A stretch of 41,336 bases of DNA from Bacteroidota bacterium. GTDB taxonomy: Bacteria; Bacteroidota; Bacteroidia; Chitinophagales; JADJOU01. The DNA lies in contig JADJOU010000002.1 in NCBI GenBank assembly GCA_016713645.1, positions 1 to 41,336 on the forward strand. The letters are read 5' to 3'. The translations under genes were made by a program, and so were the position numbers. The number at the start of each line of letters is the position of its first letter. Within the stretch, counting starts at the first letter, position 1. The notes under the pieces were generated by a model. The model was not told the origin of the DNA and did no database searches. It worked only from the letters and a program-made list of their open reading frames with translations. This document shows, in pieces, positions 1-10,700 of the stretch.

Positions 1-660
1 TCCACTTTGCAATCCGGAAACGGCCAGTGTATTTGCGCCAGATGTGGCAATTGTAGTAGATTGAATCAAAAGTCCCACCCAATTTGAAATTTGTTCCAGT
101 CTTAGTCAAACCATTGTCTTGCTGTAAGCGTGTTAATCAAGTTGATTGAAACAATCGAATCTTTAACTGTATTATTATTTGTAATATAATTCGGCAACAG
201 AATCTTTTAAGGCTGTTGTATTAATTGAAATACCGAAATCTTTAATAGATGCACCAAGAGGTGAACCAGTTAATGTTACCAATGGGCTTCCTAAAACATT
301 TTTCCTATCAAAGTACCAGCTTGAATTGCATTATTGATTACTTTCAAGACAGAATCTCGTGCAGGAGCTCTTGTAATTGCTTTGGCCAATTCCCAAAAGA
401 ATCAACTGAGCAGAGCGATTTCCAATTGTTAATAGGTGTCAACTGAAATATACAATTCTGATCGGTATTGTAGATTAACATGCCTACAAGTCCCGTATTC
501 ATTGAATTCATATTTGCAGTATTTATCCTAGGAAGGACAAAACCCCTTGTCGTGTCTTCGAGTTCTAATAAGCTTCTTTGAATTGATATTCAATGGATTA
601 TTACCCATTTTAATTTGTCCAAAGCCCGAAATACTGTACCATCAGAACCAAAAAGAAGAT
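1..660 (-). pseudogene. Broken repetitive surface protein, runs off the left edge
   Basis: Reading the minus strand from about 660 down to 1 and switching frame several times recovers one continuous protein. It begins near GSDGTVFRA, passes GQIKMGNNPLNINS and LLELEDTTRGFVLPRINTA, then KAITRAPARDSVLKVINNAI, and ends in low-complexity text such as TIATSGANTLAVSGLQSG. The module LLELEDTTRGFVLPR with a following YNTDQNCIFQ is typical of large Bacteroidota surface or fibre-like proteins of unknown function. At least four indels are needed within 660 bases. The C-terminal part lies outside the window. I cannot fix the start codon. It is either a true pseudogene or a casualty of poor consensus sequence; the domain assignment is by recognition only. 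Confidence 0.5.
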
Positions 661-1166
661 AAAGGAAATCTATTACTCATATAAACCCGTTAAAAACACC
701 GCGTAAAAGTATAATAATGTATTTAAAAATTGGAATAATTCTTAAAGCAAGACGCTTGTAAACAATAGCCCCAAATTTGTTTGTTTTTCAACTGTTGATA
801 AACCAAATAATTCATTAAATATCAATAATTTGCATAAAAATCACCTCAAATCTATGCCCTTTAATACTTATAAAAATCTCACCTAATATTAATTAACTCA
901 ATATTATTCAACAACTATGCCAATAAGTTAATTTTTACTAAAGACAGTTCATTGTTTCCGCATAATTCGAGGAAAATTTGGACCTAATTAAATTGAGCCT
1001 TGTATAAAATTACCGATATACAACAACAATTTAATAAAAAAAAAAAGATTGTTTATGGAATAGAAACTCATGAATTGAGCTCACTTGAATGTAAATCTAA
1101 AAACTTGAAAGCTACAAATTGAAATTTCGACCAATAATCACTATCAAAAATAATATATATATTACT
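661..1166. other. AT-rich spacer without recognisable gene
   Basis: About 500 bases between the surface-protein remnant and the amidohydrolase. All frames are closed by frequent stops. It contains a run of adenines near 1038-1049 and otherwise unstructured AT-rich sequence. I see no RNA gene, repeat or convincing hairpin in it. Confidence 0.5.
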
Positions 1167-2457
1167 TCATTTTATACTTCTCAGCAACTTTTGATATAAG
1201 TCTTTTTGCTTATTGTCTAAATTAATTTTGATCTTTCCTTTGAATATAGGCCAATTCGATAAGACTTAGTCCTCATATCAGAGAGCATCGTCTGCAGAAA
1301 TGAGGATATTGGTACTTTTCCCAACCTCGATTGTTCCAGTGCGTTCGCTAATGCCCAATATTTTAAAACATCTGAAGTGATTGATGCCAGCGCTTCTTCC
1401 TTAGATAATCCATATGCAGCAGCAGTTCCAGCCATGCGGAAGCGCAATTTCTCACCCGCCAAAATCCTCAATAGACAGACAAAACAAGACCCCGCGCCCT
1501 TTAAAATTTTCGGTTTTCTATAAGGCAAATCATAGTCTTCATCGCTTCTTAGATGGCAAAGTGTGAATTCTCTCCATGATTACAGGATTTTAGCTTCTGC
1601 CAGTTCTTTTGCGACCAACCAACCATCGCCCCCAAACGATCACTAATTGAACGTCAAACTCCCTTTTAAATGCAATCAATTGCATGATGGCTTTTGCCTC
1701 TTGGAACGCGAACAAAAGGGTTTTTCTTCGTAAACAATTCTCTCAGATTCTCCAATTTAAATTTTTTCCATAACAATTTTGACAATATGCTTTTACCCTG
1801 GAAAAAAAGCGCGACTCTTCTATTTGTTTGTCGTAATCTTTATTTAAAACATAACCTCCCGGTTCTGCCCCACCAACCGCCATAATTATAAATGGCTGGC
1901 CAACTCATCCCAAATTCCATCATCCGTTTGACATGCCGCATCTTCCCAGTTCCTAGCATCCATTTGTACGATAGACGAAGTGCATGAAATTTCTCCCTCC
2001 AAACGAAACTGTCTGTGCCAATAAAATCCCGTTTGAACGAATCGTAAAGTCCTTTGAATCTGTATTATGTGAAATAATTGAGCGAACATTTGTGTTAAAT
2101 CATCTTGGACTTCCGCTTGATCCTTTTTTTTTTTTTTTTTTTTTTTGTTGCACGAACAGCATCGATTTCAGATAATCCCAAATAGGTATTGGCTGCAACA
2201 AATCCCTGACAAATGAAGTTTCCCTAGCATCCATAAACCGTAATATCTCCTAGAAGCAATGCCATCTTTTTCAACTTTTACGATTTCCCCTTCAATCACA
2301 ACACGCGCATTCTCAATAACTGCACTACTTCCGACATGCACTGTACCTCCAATTATTTCTGATCACTTTGGTTTGAGCAGGCGCGTAATCGGAACAGACT
2401 GAGCGCTCATGCAGATTGATATCAATGATAAATAGCGGATGTAAAAAGTGTTTTCAT
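1167..2457 (-). pseudogene. Amidohydrolase (imidazolonepropionase-like), frameshifted
   Basis: Piecing frames together gives a protein of about 430 residues, the usual length of secreted Bacteroidota amidohydrolases. It starts at ATG 2457 with a signal-like MKTLFTSAI. It continues with GGTVHVGSSAVIENARVVIE (the N-terminal beta-sandwich), GFVAANTYLGLSEIDAVRAT, VRSIISYNTDS, GTSSIVQMDARNWEDAA, GTAAAYGLSKEEALASITSD and DMRTKS, and ends KQKDLYQKLLRSIK at 1167. These blocks match the metal-dependent hydrolase family related to imidazolonepropionase; the substrate cannot be told. The metal-binding His residues fall in damaged sequence and were not confirmed. At least five frame changes are needed, and a 23-base homopolymer sits inside the gene. 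Same strand as the radical SAM gene upstream. Confidence 0.6.
2124..2146. repeat. 23-base poly-T run inside the amidohydrolase gene
   Basis: An uninterrupted run of 23 T (A on the coding strand). It would encode a lysine run where the amidohydrolase family has ordinary sequence, just after GLSEIDAVRAT. It is far longer than any other homopolymer in the window and is most simply a sequencing or assembly artefact. Confidence 0.9.
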
Positions 2458-2544
2458 AGAAAAAATATAACGATGATTGTGGGATAAAAATAGAAATTTA
2501 ATTTATAGGGACTTCTTATATAAATCTCACGAGGATGATCTCAA

Positions 2545-3555
2545 TCAGTCCGTTACCCAGATTTTTGTTCCCTCCTGCAGTTCTTGCAGATGTCAATATT
2601 CTTCTCGCTTCAGCAAATTCGTTTCGGAAAGGAATTACATCATTCACCACGCCAACTTTTTTCAAATGAATGGTTTTGAAGATTGCCCATTTCAGATTTA
2701 GCATCTTTTGTCAAACAACAAGGAACCACTCTTGCTATCCCATGTACCCACGCAGGAGTGTCCATAATTTCCAGCAATGATTGAGCATTTTAGTTTTGAT
2801 TGCTCATTTCCCGTCTGCCCGCTTAAAACATCTGGAAAATTGACTTTTGTTCTGGGATTAAATCACTGTCATTTTTAAATCACATATTTGTGCAGTCTTT
2901 AATTTTACTTACCTAACTCCCTAATTTCCCATTTTCCAGATTCCTTGCGAACCTCCTCCACTTCATGTTCATTGGGCTTTCACACGAACACCTGAACCAT
3001 AATAGTGGGGTCCTGAGAACCAACTTCTCTTTGCTCTGTACTTAATTTTTTGTTCCTCCAATACTTTAGACAATTTCCCTCAATCCGATATGTTGAGGAA
3101 GTCTCTTGTGTAGCGCCATCTATTGAAATTAAAATTCTGTCCAGATCCAGACAATACAGTCTCTCCAACTTTCTAGGGGTTAAAAAGTGCATTGATTGAT
3201 GTGACTGTATAGATTTTCTTTTTCAAGCATATTGCACAATCTCTAAAACTTAGGGTGTGTAAATAGGGTTCCCTCGAAAATAAAAATAAGCAAATACTAC
3301 CTTTTCTCCAATTGATCGATAATATTCTGCCACGTCTCCATCTCCAAATTGCCTGTCAGTCTAGTGAATTGTTTCAACCCACTCGACATTCTGGACAAAC
3401 CCAATTGCAAGTAGTAGTCGGCTCTATGGAAATATTGAATGGAAAACCAGCCGATGGTTCCTGCTTGACCATTTTAGAGTAGAAATAAGAACTAATAATC
3501 AAACTTGCATTCCAACTTCGGAAATGTCAAATTCTTGAAATAAAGTTTAACCAAT
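2545..3555 (-). pseudogene. Radical SAM / SPASM-domain protein, frameshifted
   Basis: The minus strand encodes a radical SAM enzyme broken by several indels. The N-terminal part reads FPFNISIEPTTTCNWVCPEC, which carries the CxxxCxxC motif that ligates the SAM-cleaving 4Fe-4S cluster. The core has LDRILISIDGATQET and YRIEGN. The C-terminal part has KLLNHCWK-like text, then CCFDKDAK and an ending resembling ICKNC-EGTKIWV, the cysteine pattern of a SPASM/twitch auxiliary cluster. Stop TGA is at 2545-2547; the start is uncertain, around 3535-3555. Related proteins are common in Bacteroidota but their substrate is unknown to me. It lies about 75 bases downstream of gldF on the same strand, where gldG might have been expected. 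Confidence 0.65.
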
Positions 3556-3629
3556 CTGACAAATTACTAAAATTGCACTGAAGATCAGTAGATTTAATAG
3601 AAGTCAAGCACAGCATAATTCTATATTAA

Positions 3630-4343
3630 CTACCACTTTCTTAGTTTCAATGCTGTTGCACTAAAGAGGATAAAAATAGCATTTAAACTGAGAAATATAA
3701 AAACATCGCGCGTATCGACAATTTCAGCACTAACCAGTGAGAGTGATACCAAATTTTTGAATAAAAGTCTCGATGTTTCCTCCATGAAGTCAAAGCCAGA
3801 CACTAGATCAAAGCCCCAACACAAGAGTGTTGAAAGTGCCAAAAAGAAAAGCGACAATTTGACTCGAAGTAATTGTTAGAGCAAAATATCCCCACCGCTG
3901 TGAAAACAGAGCCTAAAACAACAAACCCATATACGAACCAATCACACCGCCGTATCGATATTTCCCTAAGGCCTTCCCAATTGACAAATTCGAAATATAA
4001 TAGACGAAAGTGGAATAAGCAATAAAGACAACAAGAGCGACGCCAAATATTTTCCTAAGACGATTTCCATATCTGTCAAAGGTTTCCGTGAAAAATAACT
4101 CGATGGTGCCATTATTTTTCTCCTCTGCGAGGAGCGCATGGTAATTGCTGGAATGATAAATAAAAATAAAATTGAGCTAACGAAAAGCATTTCCATAGAG
4201 GAAAATCCATAATTCAATATACCACAAGATGGAATAACCAAAGAAAAATTCACGTGATAAACAAGAAGATTTAAATGGCGATATTCCCTATTAGGGAACT
4301 TAAAAAAAACTGTTGACCTCTTTAAAAAGTAAAATACTTTCAC
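3630..4343 (-). CDS. gldF: Gliding motility ABC transporter permease GldF, frameshifted
   Basis: GldF is the permease of the GldA-GldF-GldG transporter linked to gliding motility. The reading starts at GTG 4343. After one frame correction it gives KEVNSFF and SSLIGNIAI, then GILNYGFSSMEMLF, FLFIIPAITMRS, FSRKPLTDMEIVLGKYLASLLL and, near the end, VDTRDVFIFLSLNAIFILF with terminal LKLRKW. Order and spacing match GldF, and 714 bases corresponds to its usual length of about 240 residues. Hydrophobic segments are evident at FLFIIPAI, ASLLLSLLLIPLSSI and IFLSLNAIFILFSA. At least three indels break the middle, between roughly 3860 and 3970. No gldG follows; the next gene is the radical SAM protein. 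Confidence 0.8.
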
Positions 4344-4429
4344 CTCAATGAATTTTATTCGTAAACTTTATTAAACATCTATTATAAAGGCTATACATAA
4401 ACAGTAAGGTAAAGACCACATATCACTTT

Positions 4430-5735
4430 TTAATTTTTGCAAAATAAATCAAACTCTGCAGCATCCGTTATTTCAACCTCTACGAAATCTCCTATTCTAC
4501 AATAATTATCTTTGGCTGGAATCAATACTTGATTATCCACTTCAGGAGAATCATATTCCGTTCTACCATAAAAATAATCCCCCTCTTTGCTATCGATAAT
4601 CACTTTATACGTTTTTCCAATTCTATTTTGATTGTGTTCATAGGAGATTTCCCCTTAAACTTCCATCAATAAATTTGCGCGATCTTGTTTTGACTGTTCA
4701 GACAATTCATCTTTCAATTTATATCCACTGGTATTTTCTTCATGTGAATAAGTAAATGCCCCTAAGCGATCGAATTTCATCTCTCGCACAAATTCTAATA
4801 ATTCCTCAAACTCCTTCTCCCCTTCGCCAGGGAAACCAACGAGCATAGTCGTTCTTATCGCTATATCTGGAATTTTATTTCGAATAATTCCAATCAGTTC
4901 TCTTGTCTCCTCTTGCGTAATATTGCGCTTCATAGCCTTAAGAACATTGTTTGAAGCATGCTGCAGCGGCATATCGAGGTAATGACAAATTTTTGGCTGA
5001 CGACTAATCGCGTCCAAAATTTCCAATGGAACTGAGCTGGATAGGCGTAATGCAAAACGAATCCACTCGATTCCATTTATTTTCACAGAGTGCATCTAAC
5101 AATTCTGGCAATCTTGCTTTTTATAAATATCCAAAGCCATAATAGGTCAATTCTTGAGCGATGAGCATCAATTCCCTTCACCCCTTGTCAGCCAATATCT
5201 CAGCCTCTTTCACAATCTCTTCAATCGTGCGTGAAACATGTAATCCACGCATTAAAGGAATGCACAAAAACTACATTGTCGATTGCAGCCTTCAGAAATT
5301 TTCAAATACGCATAATGGCTTGAGGTCGTCAAAACACGCTCTCCTATTAATTCATGCTTATAATCTGCGTTGAATTTATTGAGCAATAAGGGCATTTCCA
5401 AAGTGCCGAAATAAGCATAGACTTCAGGAATTTCCTGTTCTAAATTATCCTTATACCGCTGACTTAAACAGCCAGTCATAGAGTTTTTCAATATATCCCT
5501 TTGATTTTGCCTCGGCAAACTGCAAGATAGTGTTGACACTCTCTTCTTTTGCCTTATCGATGAATCCGCATGTATTCACAATGACAATATTGAAATCGTC
5601 CTTCTTACTTTCATGGATGACAGATATGCCATTGCCTTTTAACTGGCCCATGAGCACCTCACTATCCACTAGGTTTTTTGAGCATCCCAATGTGATGACA
5701 TTTACCTTATCTCTCTTTAATTTTTTGGTTTTCAT
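4430..5735 (-). CDS. rimO: Ribosomal protein uS12 methylthiotransferase RimO, frameshifted
   Basis: RimO is a radical SAM enzyme that methylthiolates an aspartate of ribosomal protein uS12. The start ATG at 5735 gives MKTKKLKRDKVNVITLGCSK. N-terminal cluster cysteines are seen in TLGCSKNLVDSE and NTCGFIDKAKEESV, with the third in a CLSQRYK block after a frame change. The radical SAM motif is in GCNRQCSFCA. Later blocks are CHYLDMPLQHASNNVLKAMK, RTTMLVGFPGEGEKEFEEL and FDRLGAFTYSHEENTSGYKL, and the TRAM-like end GDFVEVEITDAAEFDLF stops at 4430. Length fits the family (about 435 residues). Breaks occur near 5450-5470, 5100-5250 and 4655. Divergent from the AcpH-like gene. Confidence 0.88.
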
Positions 5736-5897
5736 CGTCTTATGAGAGGGGCAAAAATAGGATAAAAAGTGAATAAAGGCGAAGGAATACAAATAGAATA
5801 ATCACTTCAATCCTATTTATCGCCATAACGAACTTCATTTAGGCCTCCATTAGTCATTAATTATTCTTCATTTGCTTAGAAAAAAATATATTTACGG

Positions 5898-6473
5898 GTG
5901 AATTTCTTATCCCATTACTATTTTGATCAGGATAAAAGCCCTGAATTTATTCTCGGCATTGCCATTCCCGATATTGCAGGAAATTTCTCACATCACTACA
6001 ATCAAATATTTAAGAATATTGATTCAAATGCCTATGCGAAAGCAGAAAAGGACCTCATAAACGGCATTAATCAGCATTATCGAGTCGATGCCATCTTCCA
6101 CAGTGCGCCGCTTTTTGAAGAATATTGCCATAATCTCAAAATGAGAATCATGCAAAAAACATGGCACGATAAGCTGCCAAGGCTTTATTTCATCGTGCAT
6201 GTTCTCTTTGAATTGGTCTTAGATGCCTATCTCATTCATCGAGAACCATCTATTGTCAATCGCTTTTATCAGACCGTTAAAGAAATAAACCCACAAATAA
6301 TAAAAACCAATTTTTCGCGTTTTACAGAAATGGACTTGTTTGTTTCAAAAATATTTGCCAACTTTATACGTTTTTCCAATCATGAATTCTTGAGACTTTA
6401 TGAAGAAGATGCAACTCTCGTCATAGGATTGAAGAGAATTAGCCAACATCATTTTAAAGTGGCAGATGAATGA
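5898..6473 (+). CDS. AcpH-like acyl carrier protein phosphodiesterase family protein
   Basis: An intact 191-residue protein beginning at GTG 5898 with MNFLSHYYFDQDKSPEFILG, followed by IAIPDIAGNF. The MNFL(S/A)H start and a nearby G...PD segment are hallmarks of the ACP phosphodiesterase (AcpH) family, which removes 4'-phosphopantetheine from acyl carrier protein. Further histidines appear in HYRVDAIFHSAPLFEEYC, which resembles the second conserved block, and FELVLDAYLIHR resembles the family's EHYLLDHYL-type helix. Bacteroidota members are divergent, so the exact reaction is inferred. Its TGA overlaps the ATG of the next small ORF (ATGAATGA at 6466-6473), indicating translational coupling. 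It is divergent from rimO across a spacer of about 160 bases. Confidence 0.65.
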   Translation: MNFLSHYYFDQDKSPEFILGIAIPDIAGNFSHHYNQIFKNIDSNAYAKAEKDLINGINQHYRVDAIFHSAPLFEEYCHNLKMRIMQKTWHDKLPRLYFIVHVLFELVLDAYLIHREPSIVNRFYQTVKEINPQIIKTNFSRFTEMDLFVSKIFANFIRFSNHEFLRLYEEDATLVIGLKRISQHHFKVADE

Positions 6474-6588
6474 AAAAGAAGAACATGAATTTGCAGAATT
6501 GATTCAAACATTTAGAATCGAGGAAAGTCCTAGATTCCATGAAGTTTTAAACTATGTTTCGAATCAATTAAAACAGGATATTCTATGA
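6466..6588 (+). CDS. Small 40-residue ORF coupled to both neighbours
   Basis: A 40-codon ORF starting at ATG 6466, inside the stop region of the AcpH-like gene, and ending with TGA 6586-6588. That stop overlaps the ATG (6585) of the PorV/PorQ-family gene in a CTATGA junction. The product is charged and probably helical: it starts MNEKEEHEFAEL, contains RIEESPRFHEV and ends SNQLKQDIL. There is no cysteine, membrane segment or motif I recognise. Overlaps on both sides are a typical operon arrangement and argue that it is translated, perhaps mainly as a coupling peptide. It could instead be the tail of an AcpH variant separated by an indel, but no frame change is needed to explain it. Confidence 0.5.
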   Translation: MNEKEEHEFAELIQTFRIEESPRFHEVLNYVSNQLKQDIL

Positions 6589-7702
6589 AAATTGTCTTAT
6601 CAATTACACTTTTTTTCACTTGTACTTTTATAAGCCATGCGCAAGCTGTGCGCAAATACAGCAATGAATTTATGAAAATCGGAGTCGGTGCTAGAGGCAT
6701 TGGATTGGGCAATACCGCTGTCGCTGCTATTGACGATATCACCGCCTGTCATTACAATCCCGCCGGCTTGACGCAGTTGAATTCAATTTCGAGATTGGAC
6801 TGATGCACAATGAATATTTTGGAGGGATCGCCAAATACGACTATGGCGCCATTGCCATTCCCATGCTTCAAAAAAAACAAGTTTTGGCATTTTCATTTTT
6901 GAGATTGGGTGTTGACAATATCGCCAATACCTTGAATTTAGTCAATGTAGACGGCACCGTTGATTATAACAAAGTCACCCTTTTCAATGTTGCAGATATG
7001 GCATTCCTAGCTTCTTATGCTAAAAAATTGGGAAAAGACGATAGATGGAGCATCGGCGGAAGCGCCAAAATCATCCACAGAAGTTATGGTGGATTTTCTT
7101 ATGCCTGGGGATTTGGACTCGATGTGGGTGCAGTATCGCAAACAAGAATCTAAAGTTGGGCATCATGGCTCAAGATATCACCTCCACTTTTTAATGCATG
7201 GGCATTCAATTTCACAGAAGATCAAAAACAGACCTTCCGCAATACTGGCAATGAAATCCCTACATCTTCATTGGAAATTACAACCCCAACATTAAGAATC
7301 GGCGCCGCTTATCTATTTCAAGTGAAGCAAGACAAACTATCCATTGAACCAAGTCTTGAGTTCATCTCCCACTTCGATGGTCGCAGAAACGTCCTGATTA
7401 GAACTTATCCCATGAGTTTTGATTTAAGCGCTGGAGTAGAATTCAATATGTTCAAAGTATTCTACCTACGTGCAGGCATTTACAATATCCAACAAGCCAC
7501 CAATGATAGCGGTCAATACTATACATCTATTCAACCCAATATTGGCGCTGGATTAAAATTCAAACCGGTCACGATTGATTATACTTATTCAAATCTTGGA
7601 AGCACACAGACTAGCGGCGTTGGTCTATACTCCCATGGTATCTCCTTAAACATTCATTTAAAAGAAAAGAAGAAAAGCACCAAACGAAGCAATAGCCCCT
7701 AA
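6585..7702 (+). CDS. PorV/PorQ family outer-membrane protein, frameshifted
   Basis: Outer-membrane beta-barrel of the PorV/PorQ family, which in the type IX secretion system shuttles cargo or anchors the surface sortase. The start is MKIVLSITLFFTCTFISHAQ, a clear signal peptide. Then come FMKIGVGARGIGLGNTAVA and CHYNPAGL, the conserved N-terminal family block. After a frame change at about 6795 the protein continues GLMHNEYFGGIAKYDYGAIA and WSIGGSAKIIHRSYGGFSYA. It needs two more changes between 7140 and 7190 (GIMAQDITSTF, then NAWAFNFTEDQKQTF) before the intact C-terminal third, TPTLRIGAAYLF to KEKKKSTKRSN at 7702. The corrected length of about 370 residues is normal. The PorU2-like protease gene begins 9 bases downstream, so the pair is likely cotranscribed and co-functional. 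Confidence 0.78.
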
Positions 7703-7711
7703 ATAGCAATT

Positions 7712-10700
7712 ATGCAAAGACTGATCGTCATATTAGGATTACTAATTCCAGCTTTGATAAAAGCTCAAGCGCCCTATGGACATGAGTGGATAGACTATTC
7801 TCAAGCGCATTATAAATTCCAAGTGGCGCAAGATGGAATCTATAGAATTCCTTTCAACACCATCGCAGCGGCCATTCCTGGCATCAATAGTATCGACCCA
7901 AACAATATCACCATTTTTACTCGTGGAAAAAATTCCCATTCACGTCTCTTGGACAACCAATCCAAGTAGTGCTGATTATATAGAATTCTATGGCAAAAAA
8001 TTAGGGGGAGAAATCGATGCAAAACTATTCTCGAAAGCAGAAAATCAATTAAATCCCAACTACTCAATTTTTGGAGATAGCGCCACTTATTATCTCACCT
8101 TGAGAATAGGACCTAACCCTCGGTTGGTCAATACCGCCAATGATTTAACCAGTTTACCTACCAAAGAAAATTGGTTCTATCACACCAGCTTAGCTTCCTT
8201 TAATGCTTCATACAGTGGAGGCAGAAGGTCATACATCAGCACCTATGAATTCGTGATAGCACCGAGCTATGACAATGGTGAAGGATATGGGAATGCCGTC
8301 TATCTGACCGCTTCATCCAATGCCATTTCAACGCCATTTATCAATGCGGCCTCAGGTGTTGTATCCAATATAAAGACGAGAATCATGGCATTCAACGCAG
8401 GACCGCATCGAATGCAGTTTAACTTAAACTCCAACTTGATTAAAGACACGCTTTTTGATGGTTCATTTTGCAGAACATTCAATTTTGATGTGCCGACCAA
8501 TCAACTTATCGCGAATAACAATTTCACCATCACACCGCTGTTCAACCGCTACCATGGCTATTCAACAGGTTTTATTGAAATTACCTATCCGCGCGATTTT
8601 AATTTCGGCGGGCAGAACAATTTCTATTTTCAAGTTATTGGCACGAATGCAAAGCAGTATATTGAAATCAACAATTTCAGTTTTAGTTCGGGCAATCCCA
8701 TCCTCTATGATTTGACATCGGGATTGCGGATAGCAGGAACCATCCCTAGTTCGGGAAATCCGCTGAGGTTAGCGCTCCCACCTGCAATTGGGCAAAGAGA
8801 ATTATATGTGTTCAATGAAAATCAATTTTTGACGATTAATTCCATTTCCGCCAAGACATTTATCAATTACACTTCAGCATTCAATCAGGGGAATTACATC
8901 ATGATTTTTCATCCCAAATTGACCAATGATGGCTTGGGAAATAATCGAGTAGCAGAGTATAAAACATATCGTGAAAGTGCTGCTGGTGGCTCAAAACAAG
9001 TGGTGAGTATTAATATCAATGAGCTCTATGACCAATTCAGTTTCGGTCAAAATAAAAATCCAGTCGCGATAAAAAAATTCTTACAATTCGCTTATACCAA
9101 TTGGTCTATCAAGCCCAATCATGTTTTTCTGGTAGGAAAGGGAAGACCCAATGAAGAGACAAGAAACCCTTCTGTGACCAATGCTATTTTAATTCCGACC
9201 ATGGGTGTTTCACCCGCACTATCAGATATTGCACTTTCTGCCACGGATACATCCAATATCTCCCTATTGCCTATCGGCAGGCTTGCAGCAGAAACTGGTG
9301 ACGACATCAATAATTATTTAAACAAAGTCAAAGCCTACGAAATTGATAAAAATAGAATTGGCGACCCCAATCAGACCATCAATATCCAAGAGCCAAAAAA
9401 ATGGGCCATTCATCTCGGTGGGGGGTCTGACCAATCTCAACAAAATGCCTATGCGGGTTCCCTAAAGTTTTATGAAAGTCAATTCAGAAGTAAATCTATC
9501 GGTGGAACTGTCTATGGCCTCTATAAAAACAATTCAACAATTCAGCAGGACATCACCAGCGATCGACTCAAAAAGCTCATTAACAGAGGAGTTTCGCAAA
9601 TTACATTTTTTGGACACTCTGCAGCGACCATATTCGATGTCGGGATAGATGAACCAGAGAATTTTACCAATACAGGAAAATATCCATTTTTCTTGGCCAA
9701 TGGATGTAATTCTGGTTATATATTCAGTGGATCGAAAGGATATTCTGAAAAATTTGTCTTGCTCCCCAACAAAGGCGCCATCGGCTTTCTGGCGACTGCC
9801 AACTTTTCATATGACAATGCGCTCATTGAATATTCGCGCTCATTCTACTCTAATTTAACCAATGGAAATTATGGCAAAACTTATGGACAAATTGCCTTGG
9901 GAAGTGGGAATGATATTATTGGTGCATATCCAGTCAATACCCTTCAATCAGAAGTGACCACTGCTCAAGAGTTTCTTTTACATGGTGATCCCGCTATTGA
10001 ATCTCCTTATTACAGCCTCCCAGATTATGTCATCGAGCCACAGCAAGTATCCTTTATTCCATCCATCGTCAATGCTTCCAATAGTTCATTCAAGCTGCGC
10101 ATGATCGTTCTCAACCTCGGAAAGGCCATCAGCGATACCTTAAAAATTGAAGTGACGCGCCATGTTGCCAATAGAAATTTTGTGTATACGCAGACGATCA
10201 ATGCTCCGTTTTATTCAGATACTATCGATATGCAAATACCGACGCTAGAAGAAGAAATTGGAACGGGTATCAATAATTTTGACATTAAAATTGAAAGCGA
10301 AAATCGCATTGTGGAAATCTCTGAGACCAATAATAATCTATTGAACGCCATTTCAACACAAATCGTCTCCGATGATATTTTCCCCATCTTCCCCTATGAA
10401 TTCAGCATTGTCAATAAAAAAGATGTGGAGCTCAAAGCAAGCACCAGCAATGTCTTTGCGCCATTGAGAAATTATGTTTTTGAAATTGATACGACTGAAA
10501 AATTCAATAGCTCTTTAAAGACAAGCACTACAATTGCCTCGACAGGAGGCATTCTCCGTTGGAAACCCAATCTCGATTTATTGGACAGCACCGTCTATTA
10601 TTGGAGGGTTTCCTACCAAGCGACGGGCAATTGGTACGGAAGTTCGTTTATCTATATTCAAAATGAATTTCCCGGTTGGAATCAATCGCACTTTTTCCAA

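Noticed and set aside
661..1166. tRNA or small RNA in the left spacer
   Set aside because: No cloverleaf-compatible sequence, GG-TTCGA box or strong hairpin was seen.
1984..2175. Plus-strand 63-codon frame containing a poly-Phe run
   Set aside because: It is antisense to the amidohydrolase and created by the poly-T artefact.
5530..5745. Plus-strand frame opposite the start of rimO
   Set aside because: It is antisense to a well-matched rimO N-terminus and has no family resemblance.
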